In this document: positions 33,598 to 41,722 of the stretch, piece after piece | Layout of the letters: every line of letters begins with the position of its first letter | Position numbering within the stretch: position 1 is the stretch's first letter | NCBI GenBank assembly: GCA_903925015.1 | Contig: CAIYDY010000339.1 | Span: 1-54,564 of the forward strand | Direction: 5' to 3' | DNA length: 54,564 nt | Source: an uncultured Acidobacteriia bacterium | Lineage (GTDB): Bacteria; Acidobacteriota; Terriglobia; Bryobacterales; Bryobacteraceae | Translations under genes and position numbers: made by a program | Notes under the pieces: model-generated | Told to the model about the DNA's origin: nothing | Databases searched by the model: none | The model's input: only the letters and a program-made list of their open reading frames with translations

Positions 33598-34464
33598 TTA
33601 TGATGCGAACAATGCCCGGACCGGCTCGGAGCCTTGGACGGACATCCCGACAACATCCAACATCGTAGCTGCGAGCATCGAGGGTGTCACCGGGTTTTCC
33701 CGTGGTTCCGCGCCGAGGGCATCGGAACTCCCGTACACCTGCCCGCCCCGGACGCCTCCTCCGGCGACCAAAGCCGTCCAGCAGCCGGGCCAATGATCGC
33801 GGCCACCGGTGGGATTGATCCTCGGGGTGCGCCCGAATTCGCCTGACGCCACCACCAAAGTCGATTCCAGCAGCCCGCGCCGCGCCAGATCCGTCAACAG
33901 ACCGGTGTAGGCGGCATCGAACATCGGCCCGACCACATCGCGGTAGCAGTTGGTGCTGGAAAACGGCTTCCAGCCGTGGCTGTCCCATGTCGTCTGGTCG
34001 AAAACGGATTCGAACATGTTCACGGTGACGAAGGGGACGCCCGATGCGACCAACTCGACCGCCTTCCGGCAGTTCGCGTGGAAATCCAGCGGGCCGTCGC
34101 GCAGCAGGACATGGCCGGGGACAAGATCGCCGGTTCGGGCCAGCTCGTCGCCGGACTCGTGCACGGGCTCGCCATCGTGCCACATGGAGCGGATCAGCGT
34201 GTACTTGTCGGCATGACGGGCCATGCGGGGGAAGATTTCGGCGATTTCGATCCCCGGCACATTCGTTCGAATGGCTTGGAACGCGCCGCGCACGTGGCTC
34301 GGCGCTTCCGGTTTCAGGTCCCACGTATCCAATTGCGACGGACCGCCGACGAGCCGGAGGAAGATACAGCTCTTCCCGTTGCTGCGGGCTGGGGTGCCGG
34401 CATGGGCCAAGCCAGCTGGAACCGCGAGTGCCCCGACCCGCAGGAAATCCCGTCGCAGGATCAT
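33598..34464 (-). CDS. short Tat-exported DUF1501 protein
   Basis: 288 residues, much shorter than the 465-residue DUF1501 protein at 7991. It begins ILRRDFLRVGALAVPAGLAH, a twin-arginine signal. Family blocks remain: CIFLRLVGGPSQLDTWDLKP, TLIRSMWHDGEPVHES, ESTLVVASGEFGRTPRI and GGRDHWPGCWTALVAGGG. The missing ~180 residues are from the middle, where the longer form carries extra loops; the remaining domain looks complete rather than broken. Unlike the long form it has no DUF1549/DUF1553 partner nearby. It follows the IscX-like gene on the same strand by 3 nt, an odd but clear operon. Confidence 0.85.
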   Translation of the reverse strand: MILRRDFLRVGALAVPAGLAHAGTPARSNGKSCIFLRLVGGPSQLDTWDLKPEAPSHVRGAFQAIRTNVPGIEIAEIFPRMARHADKYTLIRSMWHDGEPVHESGDELARTGDLVPGHVLLRDGPLDFHANCRKAVELVASGVPFVTVNMFESVFDQTTWDSHGWKPFSSTNCYRDVVGPMFDAAYTGLLTDLARRGLLESTLVVASGEFGRTPRINPTGGRDHWPGCWTALVAGGGVRGGQVYGSSDALGAEPRENPVTPSMLAATMLDVVGMSVQGSEPVRALFAS

Positions 34465-34467
34465 AAA

Positions 34468-34686
34468 TTACTGATTCTCTTGGTACTCGTCGTACCATGC
34501 CATTTGGATGCGCTCCAACTTCCCTTCGTTGGACCGGGTGGGCTCGTCGTCGAAGTCCTCCAGCTCCATCACAAACTTGTGCAAGTCCGTAAACCGCACG
34601 GTTATTGGATCCACTGTCGGATGTTTTTCGTACAGTGCCAAACCGATGTCTTCAGCGTCTTCCCAGCTCAATCCAGCCATGAGCAC
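34468..34686 (-). CDS. iscX: IscX-family small acidic protein
   Basis: 72 residues (GTG start at 34686, AGGA 6 nt upstream; ATG 34680 would remove two). The sequence LSWEDAEDIGLALYEKHPTV, then VRFTDLHKFVMELEDFDDEP and a C-terminal MAWYDEYQ, matches IscX (YfhJ) along its whole length, including the acidic patch that binds IscS. IscX modulates iron-sulfur cluster assembly as an iron-dependent regulator of the cysteine desulfurase. Normally it sits at the end of an isc operon; here it stands alone before a DUF1501 gene. The divergent neighbour is an S41 peptidase. Confidence 0.88.
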   Translation of the reverse strand: MLMAGLSWEDAEDIGLALYEKHPTVDPITVRFTDLHKFVMELEDFDDEPTRSNEGKLERIQMAWYDEYQENQ

Positions 34687-34710
34687 ATGCTATCCTGCCG
34701 GTGGATCGGA

Positions 34711-35790
34711 GTGCTAGTGCCGCGAACATTATTTCTTTTTTTGGTCGCCGCATCGGCGTTTGGTCAACTGACTCCAGCGCAGAAGAAGGCGAATCTGGAT
34801 TCGTTCGACACTGTTTGGAGGACTGTACGCGACCGGCATCCGGACGCCAAGCTGAACGGTCTCGATTGGACGGCGATTTACGATTCGGCGCGGCCGCGAA
34901 TCTCCAATGCCTCATCAATGGAGGAGGTCCGGGGGGTGCTTCGGGAAATGCTCTACAAATTGGGTGCCTCCCACTACGCGATTATTCCGAGCGAGCGCTA
35001 CGATACACCAGCGATTGGGTCCCCTGCAGCCGCGGTTCCGACAGTGAACAAGACCAAGTCGGTGGCGGCGGCAAGCCCAACCGAGCCGCAACCGCCCGAG
35101 CCCCCGGCCCCCCGATCAAAAGGCACAGACGCATCCGAGCCTGAAGGCAAGATCATCCGCTTCGCGAACCTGCCCGAACTCCGCCTGCATTTCGAGGCCA
35201 GGAAGCTCCCGAGCGGCATCGGCTACATCCGTTTCAACGAATTTCTCGATCCCGTTTCAATCATGCCCAAGGTGGAGACCGCCGTCCGCGATTTCGCGAA
35301 GTCCCCAGGCGTGATCATCGATCTGCGGGGAAACCCGGGCGGGATCGGCATCATGGCCATGGGCATTGCCGGATTCTTCATTGCCGACGAGGGCAAGCAG
35401 CTGGGCACCATGACCATGCGCGATGCAACCCTGAAATTCGTGGTCTTCCCGCGCCCGGAGACCTACGATGGCCCGTTGGCGGTGCTCGTCGATGGCGGTT
35501 CCGCATCCACGGCAGAAATTTTCGCGCAAGGCATGCAGGACCTGGGCCGGGCCCGTGTTCTCGGCACGCTGACAGCGGGTGCGGCCCTTCCGTCCGACAT
35601 TGTGCGGCTGCCCAACGGCGACCGATTCCAGTATGCCCAGGCAAGCTACACTTCAGTTAAAGGTAGAGTTTTGGAAGGCAACGGGGTTGTTCCGGACGAG
35701 GAGGTCCGGGATGGGGCGGTTGGGTTGACGGCAGGACGGGACCTTGTTATCGAGGCAGCTGAAAATTGGATTGCTGGTCGTCGCAAATAG
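34711..35790 (+). CDS. exported S41-family peptidase without PDZ domain
   Basis: About 359 residues from the GTG at 34711 (a second GTG at 34717 has GGAG 5 nt upstream). The signal peptide is PRTLFLFLVAASAFG. The N-terminal helical part is followed by a Pro/Ala-rich linker (residues about 110-145, PPEPPAPRSKG), then the S41 core: GIGYIRFNEFLDPVSI, GVIIDLRGNPGG and VDGGSASTAEIFAQGM, with the likely nucleophile Ser266. The expected Lys some 25 residues later is absent (TLTAGAALPS), so the active site may be of Tricorn type. No PDZ domain is seen where most CTPs have one. The 3' end overlaps the next gene by 47 nt. Confidence 0.8.
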   Translation: MLVPRTLFLFLVAASAFGQLTPAQKKANLDSFDTVWRTVRDRHPDAKLNGLDWTAIYDSARPRISNASSMEEVRGVLREMLYKLGASHYAIIPSERYDTPAIGSPAAAVPTVNKTKSVAAASPTEPQPPEPPAPRSKGTDASEPEGKIIRFANLPELRLHFEARKLPSGIGYIRFNEFLDPVSIMPKVETAVRDFAKSPGVIIDLRGNPGGIGIMAMGIAGFFIADEGKQLGTMTMRDATLKFVVFPRPETYDGPLAVLVDGGSASTAEIFAQGMQDLGRARVLGTLTAGAALPSDIVRLPNGDRFQYAQASYTSVKGRVLEGNGVVPDEEVRDGAVGLTAGRDLVIEAAENWIAGRRK

Positions 35791-37216
35791 CGCCATTGCC
35801 TGGTGTTCGGGGGCGGTGCTGCCGCGTCCTGCCCAAGTACTCGACCGGTACGTGCAGGCCACAGGCGGCAGCGCGGCTTGGCATTCGATAAAGTCAGAGC
35901 GCGTTGAGATCGAAGGCCGGGACTTGGAATCCAGTCGCACGATTCTGAAAGCCTCACTCACGACCGCCCGCAACGGCAACAGCATCCACCAGATTCAAAA
36001 TCCGCAGGAGGCCTCAGAGGGTGTCTTCAACGGGGTGGCTTGGGCTTGGACGAAGCTCGCCGGACCCCGCATCAAGCATGGAGAGGAACGCACGCAGGCG
36101 ATCCGCTCGTCGCGCATGCTGGAGGAGGCGGACTGGAAATCGCTATACCCCAAATCCACGGTGGACGGTGCCGAGCACGTGAACGGCAAGTTCTGCTACC
36201 GGGTCTCGTTTTTGCCCTCTGCGGAGCGGCGCATGGAGTGGTTCGACATTGAGACGGGCCTGCTGGTCCGACGCTCCTATATTGAACCAACCGGCGATGG
36301 GGAGATTGCCGTTAGCCAGACTGTGGAGGCATGGACTTGGAACGACGGCCTGATGCAGCCGTCGAGCATGCTGGTGGAACGCGGCGATCAACTCTACCGG
36401 GTGTTGGTACTGGCGACCACGTACAACGAGAACACCAAGGCCGACTCCTACCGACTGCCCCAGGCGGTGGAAACCTACCTCGCCTCGGAGCGCGCCGGCA
36501 AGGCATTGCCAAGCGCGGACGAGATCATTGAGAGGCACATTTTCGCCTCGGGCGGCGCGGCGGCCTTTGAAACGCTCAAAAGCCAGCGTATTTCCGGCAA
36601 CTTGGACTACCTGGCAAGCGGTATGAGGGCCCATACGGAAACGTGGTCCACAACCGGGGGCCGCTACTACCAGTCGGTGGAGCTTCCCGGTCTTGGCAAG
36701 CAGGAGGAGGGGAGCGACGGCTCGATTGCGTGGGAGCGGTCGCCGACGCTTGGGCCCCGCGCAAAGCCGAAATCGACGCTCTCGGGCTTGGGGGTGACGA
36801 TCGATGCGGCGGAGGTGGCCGCGTGGCGGCTGCTGGTGAGCGAGGTAAGGACGGAGGCGCTGGAGAAGATCGATGGTCGGGAATGCCACCGGGTCCGGAT
36901 TGTGGCGAGGGACGGGAAGCAGATCTCCATGCGGTGGTACCAGAAATCGAATGGATTGCTGTACCGCACGAGCATGCCTTTGGCGACGGCAATGGGTTCC
37001 ATCCCGGCGGTGTTGACCTACGAGGCATACCGCGAGGTGGCCGGAATCAAATGGCCAGTGGTGATCAGGGTGGCGGCGTCGGGGCAGGAACTGTTGTTCC
37101 GTGCCGACGAAGTGGCTTTGAACGATCCCATCGACAAGACCGTCTTCGAACTTCCGGAGGAGATCCGGCGCTTGGCCGCCAATAGAACTTCTGGCGAGGA
37201 AACGTCGACCCCGTAG
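35744..37216 (+). CDS. exported protein with two LolA-like repeats
   Basis: 490 residues from TTG 35744, within the end of the S41 gene; TTG 35771 is an alternative. The signal peptide (LKIGLLVVANSAIAWCSGA) precedes two tandem homologous halves. VLDRYVQATGGSAAWHSIKS at about 32-51 recurs as IIERHIFASGGAAAFETLKS at about 261-280, and both are followed by beta-rich sequence ending in a YREVAGIKWPVVIRV-type strand. This resembles the lipoprotein-sorting (LolA/LolB) half-barrel fold common in acidobacterial outer-membrane biogenesis proteins. Function unknown, probably binding a lipid or lipoprotein in the periplasm. It is in one transcription unit with the S41 and kinase genes. Confidence 0.7.
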   Translation: MLSRQLKIGLLVVANSAIAWCSGAVLPRPAQVLDRYVQATGGSAAWHSIKSERVEIEGRDLESSRTILKASLTTARNGNSIHQIQNPQEASEGVFNGVAWAWTKLAGPRIKHGEERTQAIRSSRMLEEADWKSLYPKSTVDGAEHVNGKFCYRVSFLPSAERRMEWFDIETGLLVRRSYIEPTGDGEIAVSQTVEAWTWNDGLMQPSSMLVERGDQLYRVLVLATTYNENTKADSYRLPQAVETYLASERAGKALPSADEIIERHIFASGGAAAFETLKSQRISGNLDYLASGMRAHTETWSTTGGRYYQSVELPGLGKQEEGSDGSIAWERSPTLGPRAKPKSTLSGLGVTIDAAEVAAWRLLVSEVRTEALEKIDGRECHRVRIVARDGKQISMRWYQKSNGLLYRTSMPLATAMGSIPAVLTYEAYREVAGIKWPVVIRVAASGQELLFRADEVALNDPIDKTVFELPEEIRRLAANRTSGEETSTP

Positions 37217-37224
37217 GCGGACCA

Positions 37225-39864
37225 ATGCAACCGGGCGACACAATTTCGCGCTATCGGATCGAGGGTCCATTGGGCCGTGGCGGCATGGGCGTCGTCTACA
37301 AGGCGGAGGACCTCCGCCTGCACAGGCCCGTCGCGTTGAAATTTCTACCGGAGGATTCGATCGGTGAAGCGGATAAGCAGAGGTTTCTGAACGAGGCGAG
37401 AGCAGCGGCGGCGATTCGGCATCCGAATGTTTGCCCCATCCACGACATTGAGGACGAGCGGGGACTTCTGTTCATCGCAATGGCCTATCTGGACGGCCAA
37501 ACGCTGCAGAAGAAGATGGCGGGCGGGCCCTTGGAAATCGAAGAAGCCGTTTCCATCGCGATTCAAGTCGCGAACGGGCTGCAATCGGCCCACGATTTGG
37601 GCATTGTGCATCGGGACATCAAGAGCGCCAACGTAATGGTTGACCCCACCGGGCATGTTTCGATCATGGATTTCGGGCTCGCTCTGCGGCCGGACACCAC
37701 GCGGTTGACGGTGGCGGGCGGCACGGTGGGGACGCCTTCCTATATGTCGCCGGAGCAGGTGACGGGCGGCGCTTTGGACCATCGCACGGATATTTGGTCC
37801 CTCGGCGTGCTGCTGTACGAGATCTTGACCGGGAAATTGCCGTTCCGGCGGGACAACCACGCTGCGGTAGCCCATGCAGTGCTCAATGAGGAACCGGCAC
37901 AGCTGAGCCGCCTAAGGCCCAGTATTTCCAAGGAATTGGAAGCGGTGGTGGCGAAGGCTCTTGCCAAAAAGGCGGGGGACCGGTGGCAGAGCTGCAGGCA
38001 ATTCGCGGCGGAACTGCGGAGGGTGGCGGGAAGCCAAGCGAACTTTGCGTTTTCGATGTCCGACGTGACGCAGACGGTGGTTCTGGAGGAGTCCGCGTCA
38101 GGGGTAGCGGTAACGCGAAGGAGCCCCGTGGTGGCGATAGTAGCCGCCTTGGCGGTTTTGGCTGCGGTGGGTGCTGGACTGTGGTACTCGTCGCACCGGA
38201 ACAAAGGTCCAGTGGCGGGTGGAGCGACAAGCGCGCCCGAAACTTTCGCCGACGCACGGCCAGTGGCGGTGCTTCCGTTTGTTTTGGAGAGCGGAGGAGC
38301 ACCAGGTCCGGTGGATGGCGTGGTGGACGGGGTAGTGGACCTGCTGACAACCGCATTGTCGGAAGCCGCCGCGCCGCAAGGCGGGAAATTCATCGTGGTG
38401 CCAACAAGCGAGGTGATTCGCCGCAAAATCGCCACGCCGGAAGACGCGAGAAAGATCTACGGTTCGAAAATGGCTGTCACCGGGACCGCTACCCGGAACA
38501 CCACGAGTCCGAAAAGGGTGGATTTCGTGATCCGCGCGGTGGATACGGCCAGCGGCAAGGCAACGGCGTCCGAGACGTTTATATTTGATTCCGCTGATCC
38601 GATCACGTCGCGGGACCGTGCCGTGGCAGCACTGATGCGCCTCCTGAAGGTGGATGTGACGATTTCCGGCCAAGCCTCGGTGCGGGCTGGCGATTCGCAG
38701 GCACCCGCCGCCTACTCGTTCTATCTGCAAGCACGGGGACTGCTGAGCCGTTACGATGTTTCGGGGAACACCGAAAAAGCGATGGGCTTCCTGAAGTGGG
38801 CCGTGAAGGACGACCCGAACTACGCGCTGGCCTGGGCTGCTCTGGGCGAGGCCGCGATGCGCAAGGCGCTGGCAACGGGAGACAAGAAGCTGTCCGAGGA
38901 GGCGATTCGGGGGGCCGAGCACGCGGTTCAACTGGACCCTTCGCTGGCTATCGTGCACGCGGTGCTGGGCTCGGTGTACGCCAGTTTCGGGCGCGAGGAA
39001 GAGGCGATCCACCAGTTCCAGAAAGCGATCGAGATCCAACCATCGAACGCCGAAGCTCCCCGCGAGCTAGCGCGGGTTTACAGCAATCTGGGTCGGTTTG
39101 CCGAAGCTGAGGATTCCTACCGGAAAGCCATAGCCTCCCGGCCTACGGACTGGTACGGGCATGCCTCGCTCGGGATCTTCTACTACCAGCGGGAACGATT
39201 CGCCGAGGCGGAGGCGGAACTCAAAAAGGCGAGCGAACTGACGCCCGACAACTACCTCCCGCCCCAGAATTTGGGTAGCGTGCTGACGATGCAGGGGAAA
39301 TACCGGGAGGCGGTCGTCCAATTCCAACGGGCGCTCAAGATCCAGTCGAGCGCCAGAACCTACGCCGCGCTGGGTGCGGCCTACTTCTACCAGCATCTTT
39401 ACGCGGACGCGGTCTCCGCCGCCGAGACCGCGCTCGACTTGGATTCGAACAGCTTTATCTTCTGGGGCAACGTCGGAATCTACTACAGGTGGACCAAGGG
39501 GAGCGAGCAGAAGTCCAAGATGGCCTTGGACCGTGCGGTGGAACTGGTGGGGAGGTACCTGGAGACCGCACCAACAAACTACGATGCCCGTGCCGATCTG
39601 GCTGAATACTTGGCACGGCTGGGGAAGAAGTCCGGGGCGCTAGCGGAACTGAAAAAAATCCCGCTGGCCGCCTTCAAGCCGCGGGCGAGCCGGTTGGCGC
39701 TGGTTTACGAACTGGTGGGGCAGCGTGGGGATGCGCTGGACCTCATCCGGGCCAATGTGACGACGACCGCAGGGCTGAATCAGATCCGGGATGATCCGGA
39801 TCTGGAGCGGTTGTGGGGCTCGGCCGAGATGCAGAAGATCGCCGGGTCGGTACGGAGCCGATAG
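37225..39864 (+). CDS. Ser/Thr protein kinase with C-terminal TPR domain
   Basis: 879 residues. A complete Hanks-type kinase domain occupies about 10-270: LGRGGMGVVYKAEDLRL, VALKFLPE, HRDIKSANVM (His129, Asp131) and DFGLAL (Asp149). One transmembrane helix follows near 302-322 (IVAALAVLAAVGAGLWY). A C-terminal extracytoplasmic region starts with an eTPR-type domain (FADARPVAVLPF...LLTTALSEAA) and at least six TPR repeats (AWAALGEAAMRKA, AEDSYRKAIASRP, AEAELKKASELTP, AVVQFQRALKIQ). This eTPR-kinase architecture is typical of Acidobacteria and likely senses periplasmic proteins. It starts 8 nt after the LolA-like gene. Confidence 0.93.
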   Translation: MQPGDTISRYRIEGPLGRGGMGVVYKAEDLRLHRPVALKFLPEDSIGEADKQRFLNEARAAAAIRHPNVCPIHDIEDERGLLFIAMAYLDGQTLQKKMAGGPLEIEEAVSIAIQVANGLQSAHDLGIVHRDIKSANVMVDPTGHVSIMDFGLALRPDTTRLTVAGGTVGTPSYMSPEQVTGGALDHRTDIWSLGVLLYEILTGKLPFRRDNHAAVAHAVLNEEPAQLSRLRPSISKELEAVVAKALAKKAGDRWQSCRQFAAELRRVAGSQANFAFSMSDVTQTVVLEESASGVAVTRRSPVVAIVAALAVLAAVGAGLWYSSHRNKGPVAGGATSAPETFADARPVAVLPFVLESGGAPGPVDGVVDGVVDLLTTALSEAAAPQGGKFIVVPTSEVIRRKIATPEDARKIYGSKMAVTGTATRNTTSPKRVDFVIRAVDTASGKATASETFIFDSADPITSRDRAVAALMRLLKVDVTISGQASVRAGDSQAPAAYSFYLQARGLLSRYDVSGNTEKAMGFLKWAVKDDPNYALAWAALGEAAMRKALATGDKKLSEEAIRGAEHAVQLDPSLAIVHAVLGSVYASFGREEEAIHQFQKAIEIQPSNAEAPRELARVYSNLGRFAEAEDSYRKAIASRPTDWYGHASLGIFYYQRERFAEAEAELKKASELTPDNYLPPQNLGSVLTMQGKYREAVVQFQRALKIQSSARTYAALGAAYFYQHLYADAVSAAETALDLDSNSFIFWGNVGIYYRWTKGSEQKSKMALDRAVELVGRYLETAPTNYDARADLAEYLARLGKKSGALAELKKIPLAAFKPRASRLALVYELVGQRGDALDLIRANVTTTAGLNQIRDDPDLERLWGSAEMQKIAGSVRSR

Positions 39865-39900
39865 GAGCCGTCCGCCCGGCGAATCGTCCTTGGGGAAAAT

Positions 39901-40128
39901 TTACCCGTTATTCTCCAAACCAATCACAGGGTCCTGGCCAATCCGGGTGCGTGCAATCGTCGAAGCTGCTTCCAGATCGGCTTTGGCGGCGTCAAGGAGA
40001 TCCGTGATCCGCTTCTTGTCGGCTGCGGAAGCGGTGAGGCCTGTAAGATCGTCGATGTAATCGGCAATGAACTTGATCTCGGAGCTAACGGCCCGGAGAC
40101 TGATTAGGGTTGTGGCTGATGTTGGCAT
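39901..40128 (-). CDS. small helical protein of unknown function
   Basis: 75 residues from the ATG at 40128, with AGGAG 7 nt before it. The long open frame continuing upstream is only the shadow of the neighbouring gene. The protein is one long amphipathic helix pattern (RAVSSEIKFIADYIDDLTGL, KRITDLLDAAKADLEAASTI) with no signal, membrane segment or known motif, compatible with a small dimeric coiled coil. It is the third gene of the DUF4159 / NAD-binding operon and its start is 27 nt after the previous stop. Confidence 0.7.
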   Translation of the reverse strand: MPTSATTLISLRAVSSEIKFIADYIDDLTGLTASAADKKRITDLLDAAKADLEAASTIARTRIGQDPVIGLENNG

Positions 40129-40154
40129 GTATTTCTCCTCTTTGAGATTGTATG

Positions 40155-40829
40155 CTATCCAGCGGAGGATCTGGCGCACTCGCGGATATCCGTATTCTCC
40201 AGGATCCGTTTCTTCCAACCTTTTTTTGCTACTTGGATCATTGCCTTGCCGATATCTTCGCTGCCAATCACCAACTGGGGTACAAGCCGGCGGAGCACGG
40301 GCAGGATCGGCTTCGAATACCGGTAGAGCAGCTCGTACGACTTGGTCTTGGATTTCTCTCCGTGCATGGGTTGGATGGCACCGGGCCGGAACATATAGGC
40401 ATTCGGGAAGAGTCGCGCGATGGCGTTTTCCGTTTTCCCCTTTACGCGGGCCCACATGATTGGGCCGCGCTCGGAACCATCGGTGCCAGTGCCGGAGACG
40501 TAGACGAATGTCATATCCGGGTTCATGCCAGCAAGGAGTCGGGCAACGGCGGTGGTCAGGCCGTACGTGAGGCAGACATATTCGTCCTCGGGTACGTCGT
40601 TTGAAGAAATGCCAAGGCAGAAAAAGCAGGCGTCATAACCCCGCAATTCATCGGCACTGTAGGGATAACGCAGGAGGTCTTGCTGGACTAATTCTTCAAG
40701 TTTTGGATGGGAACGACCGCTGGCAGAGCGTCCAATCGTTTGTACGGCGGTAACTTCGGGATCCAACAAACACTGGCGCAAAACGGCTTGGCCGACCATT
40801 CCGGTAGAGCCGTAAATCAGGACTTTCAT
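40155..40829 (-). CDS. NAD(P)-binding SDR-like oxidoreductase (HTATIP2/NmrA type)
   Basis: 224 residues. The nucleotide site is at the N-terminus (KVLIYGSTGMVGQAVLRQCL). The continuing fold (GYDACFFCLGISS, TFVYVSGTGTDGS, ARVKGKTENAIARLFPNAYM, FRPGAIQPMHG) is that of small atypical SDRs related to HTATIP2/YbjT. The catalytic Tyr-x-x-x-Lys pair is changed to W-A-R-V-K, as in many redox sensors of this branch. No membrane segment. It is 3 nt downstream of the DUF4159 gene. Whether it is an enzyme or a NAD(P)H sensor cannot be told. Confidence 0.8.
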   Translation of the reverse strand: MKVLIYGSTGMVGQAVLRQCLLDPEVTAVQTIGRSASGRSHPKLEELVQQDLLRYPYSADELRGYDACFFCLGISSNDVPEDEYVCLTYGLTTAVARLLAGMNPDMTFVYVSGTGTDGSERGPIMWARVKGKTENAIARLFPNAYMFRPGAIQPMHGEKSKTKSYELLYRYSKPILPVLRRLVPQLVIGSEDIGKAMIQVAKKGWKKRILENTDIRECARSSAG

Positions 40830-40832
40830 AAG

Positions 40833-41666
40833 TTAGTGTGTAAGGTCGTAGATGAAGTAATTCATGCCCAGCTTGTAGGCCAGGCCGGCCCATTTTTCCA
40901 GATACCGGGGCTCGTCGGAATGCTCCCAACCGTCGCCCAGATCCATATTGTGGCAGATAGCGACAATCATGCGGCCCTTGTCGTCATAGACGGCGCGAAA
41001 GTGGGGCTCCTTACCGGTGGCTCCCTTTTCATAGGTCTGGCCGCTATCGAAGAACTGGGCACCGGGGACTTGAAAGCGCTCATTGAGGTCGTAGAGGATA
41101 TGGAAGGCTGGGTCGTTGTTGTCGATTTCCCTCCAAGTCTTGCCCGGGAGGACACGGCGCAGACCTTCCTCAAATTGGGCCCATTCCTGAAAGCCGTGGA
41201 AATCATCCACCATCAGGAAGCCGCCGCGTTCCAGGTACTCGCGCAGTTGGGCAGCCTGGTTGTCGGGAAGGGCCCAGTGGCCTACTTCGACGGCGTACAT
41301 GACGGGCCAATTGTAGATGTCGTCGGAGCCATCAAGAGTTACAACCTGCTCGACGGAGCGGGCATCAATTCGGGTGAGTCGGCGGACACCTTCCAACAAG
41401 TGGCGGTCGGAGCGTGGGTAGTCCATGGACCAATAGCCAGGAAATTCCTTCCCGTTGTCCATGAGCAGGGACTTGAAGGGGTAGCCGACGACGTCGGGAT
41501 AGCGCAAGCGGGCGCGGGTCCACTCGGTCTTCTGCCGGTAGTCCGAGGGCAGGTCGAAATTCTCGTATTCAATGCCTGGATATTCGCGGAAGGCTTTTTG
41601 TGCGACCAATAGGCCGACAGCCGTCAAGCCCAGGAATCCGGCAATCGCGAGCTTAGTCAACCGCAT
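40833..41666 (-). CDS. DUF4159 domain protein with N-terminal anchor
   Basis: 277 residues. One N-terminal hydrophobic helix or signal (KLAIAGFLGLTAVGLLVAQ) precedes a DUF4159 domain: RARLRYPDVVGYPFKSLLMD, YPRSDRHLLEGVRRLTRI, LREYLERGGFLMVDDFHGFQ, RFQVPGAQFFDSGQTYEKG and a C-terminal MNYFIYDLTH. DUF4159 has a glutaminase-like fold and occurs in soil bacteria next to MoxR/DUF58 gas-vesicle-like or BatA systems, but no such genes are present here. The function is unknown. First gene of a three-gene unit. Confidence 0.82.
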   Translation of the reverse strand: MRLTKLAIAGFLGLTAVGLLVAQKAFREYPGIEYENFDLPSDYRQKTEWTRARLRYPDVVGYPFKSLLMDNGKEFPGYWSMDYPRSDRHLLEGVRRLTRIDARSVEQVVTLDGSDDIYNWPVMYAVEVGHWALPDNQAAQLREYLERGGFLMVDDFHGFQEWAQFEEGLRRVLPGKTWREIDNNDPAFHILYDLNERFQVPGAQFFDSGQTYEKGATGKEPHFRAVYDDKGRMIVAICHNMDLGDGWEHSDEPRYLEKWAGLAYKLGMNYFIYDLTH

Positions 41667-41722
41667 GGGGACGCTGCATCAGGATAACAGACGTCCCATG
41701 CGGAGATTCGTTTCGGTCGGGG

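Noticed and set aside
40129-40455. Upstream extension of the small helical protein to 184 residues
   Set aside because: The extension overlaps the NAD(P)-binding gene on the same strand; AGGAG directly before the ATG at 40128 and the change in composition mark the real start.
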